A stretch of 64,000 bases of DNA from a virus. The notes beneath the pieces were generated by a model, which was not told the origin of the DNA, searched no databases, and saw nothing but the letters and a program-made list of their open reading frames with translations. The position numbers and the translations under genes are program-made. Position 1 is the stretch's first letter, and each line of letters opens with the position of its first letter. The DNA is taken from positions 124,001 through 188,000 of the IMG/VR virus record IMGVR_UViG_3300033153_013547; one strand, given 5' to 3'. This document shows positions 26,757-38,300 of the stretch, piece after piece.

Positions 26757-29700
26757 TGACACAGACACCTTCACACATCAGTATTGAAAATCTACACAGG
26801 CAAGTAGTAGATAAAGTCATTGCACTGGATATGCATAGCATTTTACACACACTTGAAGAATCAGGAGCCATTGGGGGTGGCCTTACTCAAGAAGAACAGC
26901 TCAATACCATTCTCAATGCTGTAAAAAAGACGTCTTGGGGACAAGGCATCTCTCTTGAAAAACTATCCACATCACAAACTTCAGCATTGACGGGGCCATA
27001 TGACAGAAACAGGGTGGTTGCAGCTATTACTGCATCTGCTGAAGCATCTTCTATAATGAAGATAGTATTTAATCTCCAAAATTACAAGAGCAAAATCACA
27101 GGCAAGGAATTGTTTGATCAAGATATGATAGGGCCAAGGCTGTTGTTTTTATTAGAAAAACCACCTTCTGATGTGGAATCTATTGCCAAAACCTTTTCTA
27201 CATCTGACCAGCTGTCTAATAGAAACACTATTGCTGCAATGTTAAATACCTTCAACTACCTGGCAGCAATAGACAAAGTACATAGTGACTGGGATAAAAG
27301 GTTGGCAGAAGGGGAAACCCCCCAACAATTACAACGAACTGTCAATGATTTAGTAAATAAGATAAAAACCGACGTTAATCGAGCCAACGAATATAATCTT
27401 GATGCACAACATCTTGCAACGAGAATGCGTAAAAAAGATACATTACAGCAATCTCTGAAAGTAGTAAGTGATCCAAAACTCATCCGGCTTGAATCAGACA
27501 TTAGACAGGGCATTAAAGCAAAGCTTTCTGGAGACACCACTGGCAATGCTGTTTTGCTAATAGCTGATGTTGATGCTAAGGGCAATCAAGTAGGAATGTA
27601 TAAATCCATGAGGGAATTTTTGACCTCTTATGGATTCAATCAGCCAGAAATTATTGCAGAAGCTCTGGATATACAAATACAGCATCCACAAAACTTTGAT
27701 CAAGCAACAAAAGCACTGAAGGCTACAGATAAACTTCCTGAATTTCTTTTCAAGTTGAAAAAGGGCGACAGAGAAAGGGTGTTTAGGGGCAGGCTTGGTC
27801 CTGCTCCAGTTAGACACCCCCAAATAGACATAACGAAAGGTTTTCCCTACAATCTTGTCTTGGCTGCCCATCCTGATAGCACAATACCTGGTGGTAAAGC
27901 AGCCCAGCGAGCCACAAGTGGGATAGGAGTTAATCAGGTATACGTGAGTCTTCTAAACTTAGCCAGAATAAACGCAGACTATGATGGGGATACAATCATA
28001 AATTACATAAATACCAATCTAAAATCTGAGATACTTCAATACATAAAAGAACATGGTAAAAAAGAGAGCCCTGGGCTAGTATTAGTTGGGGCCATGGATA
28101 TGATAATTAAATCCCTGGCATTCGGTGAGGAAACCAAGAAAGAACTGATAAGTGCTGGAATGCTACGCTCCAAGCTGAGAGAACGAGTAGGCGTAATGGC
28201 TCGCCAAAGAGCAAACTTTGTATCCAAAAGAATCCTCAAAAAGTCTTATATCCCAGGACAAACAATGGTATTAGAGATTGGGGGCATCAAATATGGATTG
28301 GAAGCTAATCCTGCTCAGGGAATAAAAGAAATAGAAGTCCTCATAACTGAAACAATTATGAAGAATTTTGACAAAAACATGAATCCTGCAAAAGCATTTG
28401 TCAGAGCAGAAGAATTGATACATCAAGAGGGGGATATTTATGTTTTTGATCATCTTGCCAACAAAAAACTTTCTGGAATAGAAGTTGTAAAGTGGCAAGA
28501 GAAAAATATAAACCGTGCTCTCATTGAAGACAATCTACTGAAATGGGGATTGCACCTAAGTGATCGTGTAAAGAGACTGGGCGCAGACAATGCTCTCATA
28601 AAACAATTCATGGCAAAATTGGCAGACACAAAAGATCCAGACAATTTCTTAAGATCTATGGAAGCCATAAATGACATAGCACAAGATATTATCAGCAGAG
28701 GAGATGTTTCTGAAGAAACAGTCAGCAAAATTATAAAAGAACATGCCAGAAAAACGGGCATTGCTTTTGAAGCACACAAAATACTTAAAGGGGGAGTAGG
28801 GGAAATTGGAGTGATACAGTATGCGTTCTTTGAACACGTACACAATAACATCAAATATTTGTCCAATATTGGTGCAGAACAATTAACAGATCTCAAAAAA
28901 TTAGCTGATTTCTTTGAGGTAATGGCACAAATTCCGTTAGAAGCAAAGCACAAAACAGGTGGTTCTTTCAAAATGATAGCCCACATCCTTCGCACGGTTC
29001 TCAAGGGTGGAGGTGTCAATGTTAAGGACACGGCTCAAGACATAACAAACATTCTAATGCGTGGAAAGATGCCAGAAGTACTCGCAAGTGTCACGGCTAC
29101 TGCTTATCCGGTTGGCCAAATTTGGGAAGGCGAGGGTTTTACTCTACATCGTACAAACCTAAGAAACTGGGTAGAAGAAGCTATTCGTGTTTTGGCAAAT
29201 CCGCGTATATCCACAGCAATACAAGAACAAATTAGCAACAAATCAGCATGGACAGGGGGAGCGGGAGCAGCGGCAAGGGTTGCGGGCGGCATGGAAAGCA
29301 CTATTATTGAACTTACTGGAACCAAAGATATTACCCAAGCATTTGAGGGAGCACTAAGCATCAACCCAAAAGACCCAGGCGCCGTTGATGTTGTCAAAGA
29401 ACTTCACCAACTTAGTACTTCTAGTTTTAAAAGACGTGACTACGACAGTTTTACTCGCAAGCCCAACGAATTAGCAACCATCATTTCTGAAAAAGCAAAA
29501 AAGAATGTTTATGAAATTGCTCGTGTTACAGACAAAAGTGGCATATCTAAATTAGAACTAAGACAAATCTATGATCCTAACAAACCAGAAACCTTCGACG
29601 CCATAGCCTCGCGGCTACCTGCTGGAGTAGTTCCAGACGAAGACACAATACAATTTGTTATAAATGATAGGGTGCGAAAGCAAATACAAAATGGAAGAGC

Positions 29701-32332
29701 CGATTATCTCATGCCTGAATTTATGGAAACAGAGCTGAGAAAAAGAGGCGTAATGATAGAGGCAATGCAACGATTAGAAGGTGAAATGCTATCTCTATCT
29801 AAGGTCAGCACAATAGCAGATGAAGAAAAAGCAGCACTATCCAAGAATTTATATGCCTTTGCAATGGAATGGCATGAAAAAGTTCATGGTGGGAAAAGAG
29901 GGGCAGAGCATTCGTTTATCGAAGCATTTGGTGATTATCTAAAGAACACTGGTATTACTGCGTTAGACTTAGAAGAAAGTGGTCATATAGAACAATATGG
30001 GAAAAAAGTCATGTCTGCTATGGCAGATCTTAAAATAATATTTAGCAGCCCAACCAGTGGTCAAATAGCAAATCTACTGGGTGGTTCAATTGCATCAATA
30101 CCTGCAATAACAAATGCTGAAGAATTACAACAACTCGTAGCAACAAGAGTATTTGATCCTATGGCCAGAGTATTTGCAAAAGGCCAGTCAACAGAACTGG
30201 GAATCAACTTTATCAACGAAGGTGCCGTGCAAAATCTTGTCAACAAAGTCAGAACCATGGAAAGCCAGGGCATCAATCAGAGTGAGCTACAAAAAATATT
30301 TGCAAAAATTACTGGCTTAAATGAAGAACTAATCACAGATCCCCTTATGCAAGACATTGCAGACAAATTTCAAAAACTTCTCAATCAGTCTGAGGGTGCA
30401 ATGTGGATCCTAAATTGGCAACAAGTAGCTACAGTGCAAGAAATGAAGATCAGTGAAGAAAGTGCAAAAATCTTTAGTAAAGCTCTGCAAGGAATCTATG
30501 CTTCTGGTGAAGAAGCACTTGATGTTGTGCCAGGCACAAAACAATATGAAAGATTCTTGCAGCAATATGCTGCAGCTGAAGGAAAACACTCTCCTCAGTA
30601 TCTCAGAGATCATGGTATTCCTTTTACTGACGCCACAGGCAAACCACGCACTATTCGGCCAGAACATATGGGGCTAAACTTCCGCCCACTTATTCATGGC
30701 GATAAATATGCCATGGTGCAATGGAAAGGCTTTCAAGCAAGTCAAATCCCCTTTGCCAAGGCCCACCTATCTGGCCTTGCGTTTCCAGTAGGAAGCCTTA
30801 TGGAAGAAGTTATAGAAGAAGCGGGTAAAAAACCGGAAAACGTATACAATCGGCTTGCAGCTTTCATGATGAGTGGTGATCTAAATGCTATTGATTCATG
30901 GCTTGGGGAAGCAGAAAAAACAAATATTTTGATACCACGAAATCCCTTCAACAAATGGGCACGTGCTTTTTTAGGAGCAGCTCCTGGGTGGAACGCACAT
31001 AACGAGCGAGCAACTGCAACGGGTGTGGGACCCACCGTTGTGATAAATCTCGTAGAGGACTTGGGTCTTAGAGATGTTTTTGTTACATTGAGAGAGGGGC
31101 AATCTCCAGAATTTTCAGATATGATGACAAACATAATTGCTGAAGAAGCACCTGGTGGAAGCATAGGATTATATCGTATGGTAGAAGAATTGTCACGAAT
31201 ACGTACCAAACCACTGGTTGCACTTGAAAAACAGGGAATAATCAACCTACGTTATCTGGATCAAAACATGCTGCGTGATCCTCTGTTAGAACGAGCAACA
31301 ATGGGAGATCAAGTTAGACTGAGAAACACCATAAGACTAACAGAGCTTGGCATAGACAACACTACTAAAATTGATGAAATATTGCTCAAAAAGATCAGGG
31401 CAACTTTCCCAGCAGATGATAGCATAATTGTTGGACATAATGATTTAATCACCCAAATCCTAGCAGCAGACAAAAAACGAAATATTCTAGGCACAAAATT
31501 TGGGGCCATTGGCTACACAAAGGGAATTTATGACTATCTACAAGTAGCCATGGAAATGTTAGATGACATAATGGCTCCTGAAGATATTCCCATTGGACAG
31601 AGAAACCAGTGGGTTATAGAAAATATCCTTGCTGGATTTATCAACCCATCAGATTTACCCATAGATGAAGCAAGAGTTATAGATGCAGGCAAAAATATTT
31701 ACAAAAGGAATTTATACAATCTTGGTCAATCTTCTGAATGGATCAATAGATATGCAACAGATTATTCTGATACATTTAGAAAATCTATAGGAGCCAATGT
31801 TCATGATTTTATAACACAGGTAGGAGAAAGAAACCCAAAGATCATGGGGACACTTGGCCTCATAGCATTGGGAGTGGGAGCTTTTTCTGTGGCAAATATG
31901 CTGGATTATACCAGTCTAAAGGCTAATGAAGACAATCTTCATCAGTATTCAACTAATAAAAGATTAGCAGATTCCATGGCACATGCCAAGACATATGATC
32001 CGCGAATCATTGTTATAGATGGCATAGCCGCAAACGAAACTACTGAAGCAATAACTGGACTATCTAGTCCTCATTCAAGGGCCATGCAAAAGTTTGGCCC
32101 TATTGTGAATCGTCCCCCAAGTGGTGGCAGTAATGGACTTTTTAGAAGAGAAGGTATGGGGTATAACATACCCATATCAGAAGCCAGATCAGCAAGATCT
32201 CTACAAGAAATAAGCAGTGTTATATCTAATAGAAAGTTCAATGTAAATACTAATATAAAAGTTGTTCAAAGGGCTAATGCCGACAGTATAAAGACATATT
32301 ATAATAACTATGTAGAATATGGCAGTTTCTAA
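26756..32332 (+). CDS. Giant virion protein 3: predicted RDR/QDE-1-type RNA polymerase
   Basis: 1858 aa, start overlapping the previous stop (TAATG). Residues 406-412 are NADYDGD, the metal-binding signature of the large RNA polymerase catalytic barrel (NADFDGD in bacterial beta-prime), with D408, D410 and D412. Flanking motifs follow the order of RDR/QDE-1-like enzymes: an upstream ADVDAKGN...YKSMREF (ends at 288) resembling the end of the first barrel, RGRLGPAPVRHP at 344-355 like the R-P-HP entry of the second barrel, and KKLADFF...EAKHKTGG ending at 736 like the conserved LA-F-AVD-PKTG helix. The lysine-bearing first-barrel motif is not clear. A zincin-like HEKVH is at 1040-1044, and a hydrophobic segment at ~1696-1716 precedes a beta-type C-terminal tail. 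I infer a virion-borne polymerase that transcribes early phage genes after ejection. Confidence 0.72.
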   Translation: MTQTPSHISIENLHRQVVDKVIALDMHSILHTLEESGAIGGGLTQEEQLNTILNAVKKTSWGQGISLEKLSTSQTSALTGPYDRNRVVAAITASAEASSIMKIVFNLQNYKSKITGKELFDQDMIGPRLLFLLEKPPSDVESIAKTFSTSDQLSNRNTIAAMLNTFNYLAAIDKVHSDWDKRLAEGETPQQLQRTVNDLVNKIKTDVNRANEYNLDAQHLATRMRKKDTLQQSLKVVSDPKLIRLESDIRQGIKAKLSGDTTGNAVLLIADVDAKGNQVGMYKSMREFLTSYGFNQPEIIAEALDIQIQHPQNFDQATKALKATDKLPEFLFKLKKGDRERVFRGRLGPAPVRHPQIDITKGFPYNLVLAAHPDSTIPGGKAAQRATSGIGVNQVYVSLLNLARINADYDGDTIINYINTNLKSEILQYIKEHGKKESPGLVLVGAMDMIIKSLAFGEETKKELISAGMLRSKLRERVGVMARQRANFVSKRILKKSYIPGQTMVLEIGGIKYGLEANPAQGIKEIEVLITETIMKNFDKNMNPAKAFVRAEELIHQEGDIYVFDHLANKKLSGIEVVKWQEKNINRALIEDNLLKWGLHLSDRVKRLGADNALIKQFMAKLADTKDPDNFLRSMEAINDIAQDIISRGDVSEETVSKIIKEHARKTGIAFEAHKILKGGVGEIGVIQYAFFEHVHNNIKYLSNIGAEQLTDLKKLADFFEVMAQIPLEAKHKTGGSFKMIAHILRTVLKGGGVNVKDTAQDITNILMRGKMPEVLASVTATAYPVGQIWEGEGFTLHRTNLRNWVEEAIRVLANPRISTAIQEQISNKSAWTGGAGAAARVAGGMESTIIELTGTKDITQAFEGALSINPKDPGAVDVVKELHQLSTSSFKRRDYDSFTRKPNELATIISEKAKKNVYEIARVTDKSGISKLELRQIYDPNKPETFDAIASRLPAGVVPDEDTIQFVINDRVRKQIQNGRADYLMPEFMETELRKRGVMIEAMQRLEGEMLSLSKVSTIADEEKAALSKNLYAFAMEWHEKVHGGKRGAEHSFIEAFGDYLKNTGITALDLEESGHIEQYGKKVMSAMADLKIIFSSPTSGQIANLLGGSIASIPAITNAEELQQLVATRVFDPMARVFAKGQSTELGINFINEGAVQNLVNKVRTMESQGINQSELQKIFAKITGLNEELITDPLMQDIADKFQKLLNQSEGAMWILNWQQVATVQEMKISEESAKIFSKALQGIYASGEEALDVVPGTKQYERFLQQYAAAEGKHSPQYLRDHGIPFTDATGKPRTIRPEHMGLNFRPLIHGDKYAMVQWKGFQASQIPFAKAHLSGLAFPVGSLMEEVIEEAGKKPENVYNRLAAFMMSGDLNAIDSWLGEAEKTNILIPRNPFNKWARAFLGAAPGWNAHNERATATGVGPTVVINLVEDLGLRDVFVTLREGQSPEFSDMMTNIIAEEAPGGSIGLYRMVEELSRIRTKPLVALEKQGIINLRYLDQNMLRDPLLERATMGDQVRLRNTIRLTELGIDNTTKIDEILLKKIRATFPADDSIIVGHNDLITQILAADKKRNILGTKFGAIGYTKGIYDYLQVAMEMLDDIMAPEDIPIGQRNQWVIENILAGFINPSDLPIDEARVIDAGKNIYKRNLYNLGQSSEWINRYATDYSDTFRKSIGANVHDFITQVGERNPKIMGTLGLIALGVGAFSVANMLDYTSLKANEDNLHQYSTNKRLADSMAHAKTYDPRIIVIDGIAANETTEAITGLSSPHSRAMQKFGPIVNRPPSGGSNGLFRREGMGYNIPISEARSARSLQEISSVISNRKFNVNTNIKVVQRANADSIKTYYNNYVEYGSF

Positions 32333-35300
32333 CAATTACACAGAGACCGTAAATCTTGGTGGCGTGACGTTCAATGTCCCCATAACTAACATCAAAACAT
32401 CTGTCCAGAGTAACATAACGTCTTCCAATTCAATTAGAGAATCTGGATCTGCTAAATTACAAACAGATCAGATTGTAGAATTGCTGGAAATAACGTTTTA
32501 TGCCTTTGATCAAAATGGGCTGAAAACTGCTGCAAGCCTCATGCAACTCTATAAAAATATACCCTTTGTATGGGTTGCTTCTCCATATATCAATGCTGGG
32601 CTCAATATATGTGATGTAGCACTGCATAGTGTTACTATTTCTAGTGTTCCTGGGTTCCCCAATACATATAAAATAGACTTGGTTCTTGCCCCCTTTGACT
32701 CGTTTGCTATAACCAACTGGCCCACCCTATTATCTGGCACAAATCTTGAGCTGTATTATACATATCAAACATATGTAGCAAACAAGACTGCAAAAAGACT
32801 TGGCTCAACCAAACAATATGGTGTTATGTTACCTACTGATCCTCCTGGGCAACCAAATCCCTTTGACATTTTTGTGCCATCTGATGACTTTTTGGAAGAG
32901 ACCAAAATGGCCATGGACATGATTGATAATGCCCTAAAGAATGCTATTACATTTTCCAATAAAAACGAAGATGGATTGTATGCAGTAATCACACGCGACA
33001 TAGGAACAGACAATACTCCAGAAGAAATGTCTAAGAAACTGGCTGATCAACTCAAAGGATATTTATTAAATGCTGTGGCCAAAGATGCAGACGGCAATGA
33101 AATTAGTTTATTTACCAAAAACAAAAATGGAGACATTGTGCCAGCCCCATGGGACAAATGGCAACAGTGCAGAATATTTGATGTTTATGATCCTGACACA
33201 GGCAAAATACTTACTGGTGCATCTGCAGAAAGCAAGTTCCTAAATCTTTTTGAAGCCATAGAAGAAGCCATTGGGCAAAACTCTCTTGAAGAATACATAA
33301 GAAGAATAGATGCAAATCAATCTTTAGCAACCTTTCTCAATTCTTTTGCCAGTATTGCCAAAAATACAGATCTATACACACATGCAGCTACAGCACTCCA
33401 AATCAACGCAGTAGATATAAATTTAATTAGGCAAGTAATAACAGGAGAAAATCTTCAACTCAAAGTCAAGTTGCCTAATTATTCCTACGGACAGGAGGGT
33501 GCAGCAATAAACAGGGGATATTGGGATTATCTTCTGATGGGTGTAAATATAGATGTAAATATTGGAGGAAATTTCAAAGCCCAAGCTCCTACAACAACCA
33601 ATCAAACAGTCCCAGATCACTTAGATTTATTTGTTGAAGACATTGACTCACTAAAAAGACCAGGTTTCCTTGGTTTACTTTATGACATATATCTAGGAGC
33701 CAGAGGCTTTCAAAATATATTGTCTGGAGCCACAGAATCACTTGCAAAATTGTTTGATAGAGACAGATATAGAGAAAGTGGATATATTCCAGCAGGACTA
33801 ACCCAATTTTCCCCACAGCAGGTTGTTGTTTCATTCAACAACAAATTTTCTACTGGATATTTGCAAAATGCTCTGACTGTAAGACCCATATATTCCTATG
33901 TTGGATCAGGAGACTTCACAATACAAATACTAAATACTGTTACAGATCCTGACCATAGTGAACTGAAAAAATTTACAGATACAATAGATTTGGCTTTCTT
34001 ACAAAACAAAAAGTTCCAGGGAGAATTGCCTGCAGGATTTATTGCTATTAGAGACCCATTGGTTCAGTCAATGGGTATTTTTGAGTGTCTGATAATTGGT
34101 TATTCTGTTACTCCTATGCCAGAATATCCCAATGTTTTTCATGTAGAACTTACTACAACTGATTTCAATTTACAGAAACGCACAGAATACATGATCAACC
34201 GCATTGATCCTTATGGAAAAATACATGGTGGCGATGACAAAAGCACTGCTGCCGCAACAGCACTATCTTCTTCATTGCTTGATCCTGTTTTTGATCCTGC
34301 GTCACAATTTTCATCGCAAGAACCGAGAACACTTGAGACGGCGTTTGGAGAGCAACAAATACAATACGATCCAGAATATAAGCCACCCACAACCAGCAAT
34401 AGTGCCTCTGGTAGCGAAGCCTACTATGATTATGAAAACATAGATGGTGGAGATATATTATGCGTCAAAGAATTATATCAAGACTGGTTCAGAGCCAAGT
34501 ATTCACTCAGACAGTATAATTGTTACCCAGATATTATTTTACCAACACTACACGAGGCACAAATTATATTTGGTGATTTTGACAAGCCCATATCCATTGC
34601 TACTGGTGCAACCAATATTGACAACCCCTCCACTGCTGAAAACAAAACAGAAGTTCATGTGCTAAAAGACTTCAAAGCATACTATGAATGGCGTCAGGCA
34701 GGGCTGATCAACGGAGAAAGAACAGATCCATTCATGGACTATGGGGGAGATATCAATGTTACTAAATTAGATTGGACTGAAACTGGTGAATATGTAGTGC
34801 CCTATTTTTTCTTCTATCCATCAAGGATTGAAGTAATCAGTGATGCAAATGCAAATGTCAATCAATATGACACTCCACTTATAGGAGGAGATGATCAACT
34901 AAACCGAGGAGATAATCAACTAAACCTCAGTAGTTTCAATATAGACGGAGATATCAACGGAACAACAGAACAACCAGATGGCTCCTCTGCCATTACCGAA
35001 AAAGAAAAAATATACGAATCTCCATTTGGTGCCGCTGCGCGGGTGTTTGGGCTGGCGCCTGTGGCGCCGCCCCCTACAGCACCAGCTGGATCCATAACTG
35101 ATGTTACAGAAGACATTGCAGAAAATTCGGAGTCAGGCACGCCTGCAACAACAAAAGAAAAAAGCACGATGCAGGAGAAGATGGTTGGAAAGAAACGTAT
35201 CAAGAAAATTAAGGAAATACAAAAACACCAGGCAGAACACCCCACTACAGATGATGAAGTCGGCACGGAAGACACAGCATTTACAATGCCTCTTGGTGAA

Positions 35301-38300
35301 TTCCCATTAGAATTCTACTGGATAGAAGAAGAAAGATATAACAAAAGAGGGGACATAGCTCAACTATTTCCAACCTTTCATATTATGATCATAGATGAAT
35401 TTCCCTGGCAATTTGGTTGGAAAATGAAAGATTTTCTTTATCAATCAGTCAGGGTTGAAAGAATAAAAACATATGGGGCATCTGATGATCTAAAAGAGTT
35501 TGCATTTGTTGATGTGGCAAATACTTATGGAGACCTTACCAAGGAAGAGATGAACCCAAGTCTTCTGGTAAGCTATGCCTTTGCACTCAAGAAACCACCA
35601 AGTCTTGAGGAAAGACTTTTTGATGATTACAGAAATTTCTTTAGCAATCTTGCAAATATGCTGGATCGAACAGATGATATAGAAACATACTTTGCAGTCA
35701 AGTCTGCTATTTCTAATGTTTCTGGTGCTCTGTTTTTGAAACAGGGTGTGCGTGTTCAGATTAGAATGGGTTATGAATCTAACCCCCTGAGACTAAAACT
35801 AGAGTTTATGGGCAAAATTCAAACTTTAGGAACAGGTGAATCTTTTCAAATTGTGTGTGTTTCTGATGGGGTAGAATTTGATACGCCCATCAATAACAGA
35901 ATAGATACCAAGGGGACAATGTGGAATAATATTACCACATTCTTTGACAAGCCTGCTGATGTCTATGGGGTTATAAACAATTTTATGAATGAACGTGGAG
36001 GAGCAGGAATCTTTGGCAACCTTGGTGATTCAGTCAAAACCTGGTTGGGCAAAGCTGGTGATTGGGGATTTGATAGATTGGTATACGAATCTCCTTATGG
36101 GATAGAACACTTTGGATACAGAAACAAGGCTGTTCCAGGCAGGTTTACCAGAACTGATTGGGATTTTAAGTCAACCAAGGAAGTTCTGAAAAAGCTCAGC
36201 TCAGATTCTACTGAAAATTCTGATCTCAAAGATATTTTCTCTAATTTGATGGCCTACAAAGACGAAGGCCAGATACAAAAAAACATAGAAGCATACGAAG
36301 AAGCACTAGAAGCAGCAGCCAAAGCAATCGAAGAAAAGGCAAAAGAGCTTAAGGCAGGAAAGGCTTGTCTATTTAGTCCCACTGAATGTCTTAAAATGCC
36401 TAAATCCTTACAGATTCCAACTGACCCCGATAATGGCACAATGACACTAAATTGGAACATTCTGCAAAGCAACACGAAGATCAAAGCCAATATACTCAAA
36501 GGTAATTTTATAGACCATTGGTCAGATCTCAGACTACGCTCACAAGGATTAGAAGAGCCCCTTAGCACCATCATCAAAATGATGAATGATATTGCTGGAA
36601 TTGATGAATTTATATCAATATTTGATCCTTTTACACCATTTTTTCCACGATATCAATTGTTTGGTGGAGACAAATATTATCAGCTATTTGGGACAATTAG
36701 TGGGCTACAAAAAGACTTGAAAGATAAAGATTTTAATCCAGAAGAAGGGTTAGAAACAGCCAAAGCACTAGATGAATTAGTCTATTTTATTCTCAATGAA
36801 TTGAGAAAACTATATGGGACTTACTCAAATTATTTCAGACCGACAAACATAGCAGAATTTGACATAGACATAGACAATATTTTGGGAGATGCCAGTATAC
36901 TACTCAAAGAACTAGAAATAACAAGAGGATCAGTCACAGCAATAGGGAATAAATCTGATAGTTCTCTAGATCTATTATTTAGATCAATGAGACTAAATAC
37001 TGGGCTTGCTCAATCTCATGGTAGAGCAAGCACACAAGCATCTCTTACGAAAAATGATATAATAACCAAAATCCTTGTCAATAAAGTTGGACTAAATAAA
37101 GAAACAATAACTCTTTATTCTAGGGGCAACAAAACACTTCTAAGCCTTCCCAACGAAGAAGCGATGATCTTGGGAGAATGGTTGCTAACCATAATCAATG
37201 CTGGTAGATCTGAAGAAGAGCAACAAACCATAGATCCATTGATCCGAGCCCTAGACGTGGCACAAGATACTCCATTAGATGTCTTTGGCATAGATATTGG
37301 TCACATTCTTTTTGCTGGTGAAACTATGATGAACATCCATCAGCCTGCCCATGCATTTAGTAAGGCAGGCAGTGAGATAAATCAGTTTGGAGGAACAGGA
37401 GCAGGAGACTTTGGCAGTGGCACAACCTATGATGAAGAAGGACTATCAACCAAAAACGACCACAGAGACGTAGGAAACACACAATTAATAACAAGTGATG
37501 GTGACAAGTTCAAATTTAGTTCCAAATTTATTAGATGGATAAAACTAACAGAAAACGGGGGGCTTCATGAATCTGTTATCAAAGGAGGAACAATAAAACC
37601 ATATGATGATGGACCACAATGGTCTATTGGATACGGAAATTTTGCTGGGGAAAAGCAACGGGACATAATAGATCTCACGCTTCACCCCCCAATCTACAAA
37701 TCGATCCCAGAATCTCTTGCAGATCAATTGCTTGTTGATGAACTAAATAAGTTTAGAAAGCAAGTTTTACGAATACTTGGAGATAGTGCTAATTTGCTGA
37801 ACCAATCACAAATTGAGGCACTAACAAGCATGACCTACAACACTGGCGCAGGCAATACAAAAACTAAAAGAGTTTATGCTGCCATCAAAGAAGGCAATTT
37901 ATCAGATGTGCCCAGACTAATTAGAGAGGGAGAAAATCGCATAAGAGGCAAAGGAGTCGATCCAGGCCTTACCAGACGCAGAAAAGATGAATCAATTATA
38001 TGGTCATGGCAAGACGCTACTATATCATCTAAAAATATAATCAATCCATTGAGCAATCCGTTTACCGAACCATCTCCCTCTTCACAATGGGACCCTGAAA
38101 CGGTATTCAATCCCTTTCCATATGAGAAAGATCTTCCTACACCCAATACTCGCATTCCAGTTAAATCATTTCTCGACGAAATAAAGCCTGCCTTCGAGGA
38201 CAGTGTGAACGCGGCACTTGGGCGACCACCCGGGAAAGAAATCCGAATCACATCGACAACAGGTGGCACCCACGCCGAGAACAGCATGCATTATAGGAGA

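Noticed and set aside
27971-27991. NADYDGD as a chance match
   Set aside because: Seven residues match the signature with one conservative change (Y for F), and two flanking RDR-like motifs occur in the right order.
28450-29031. Antisense frame of 193 codons inside the polymerase gene
   Set aside because: Shadow of the + strand gene, with low-complexity Ser/Leu/Phe composition and no supporting signals.
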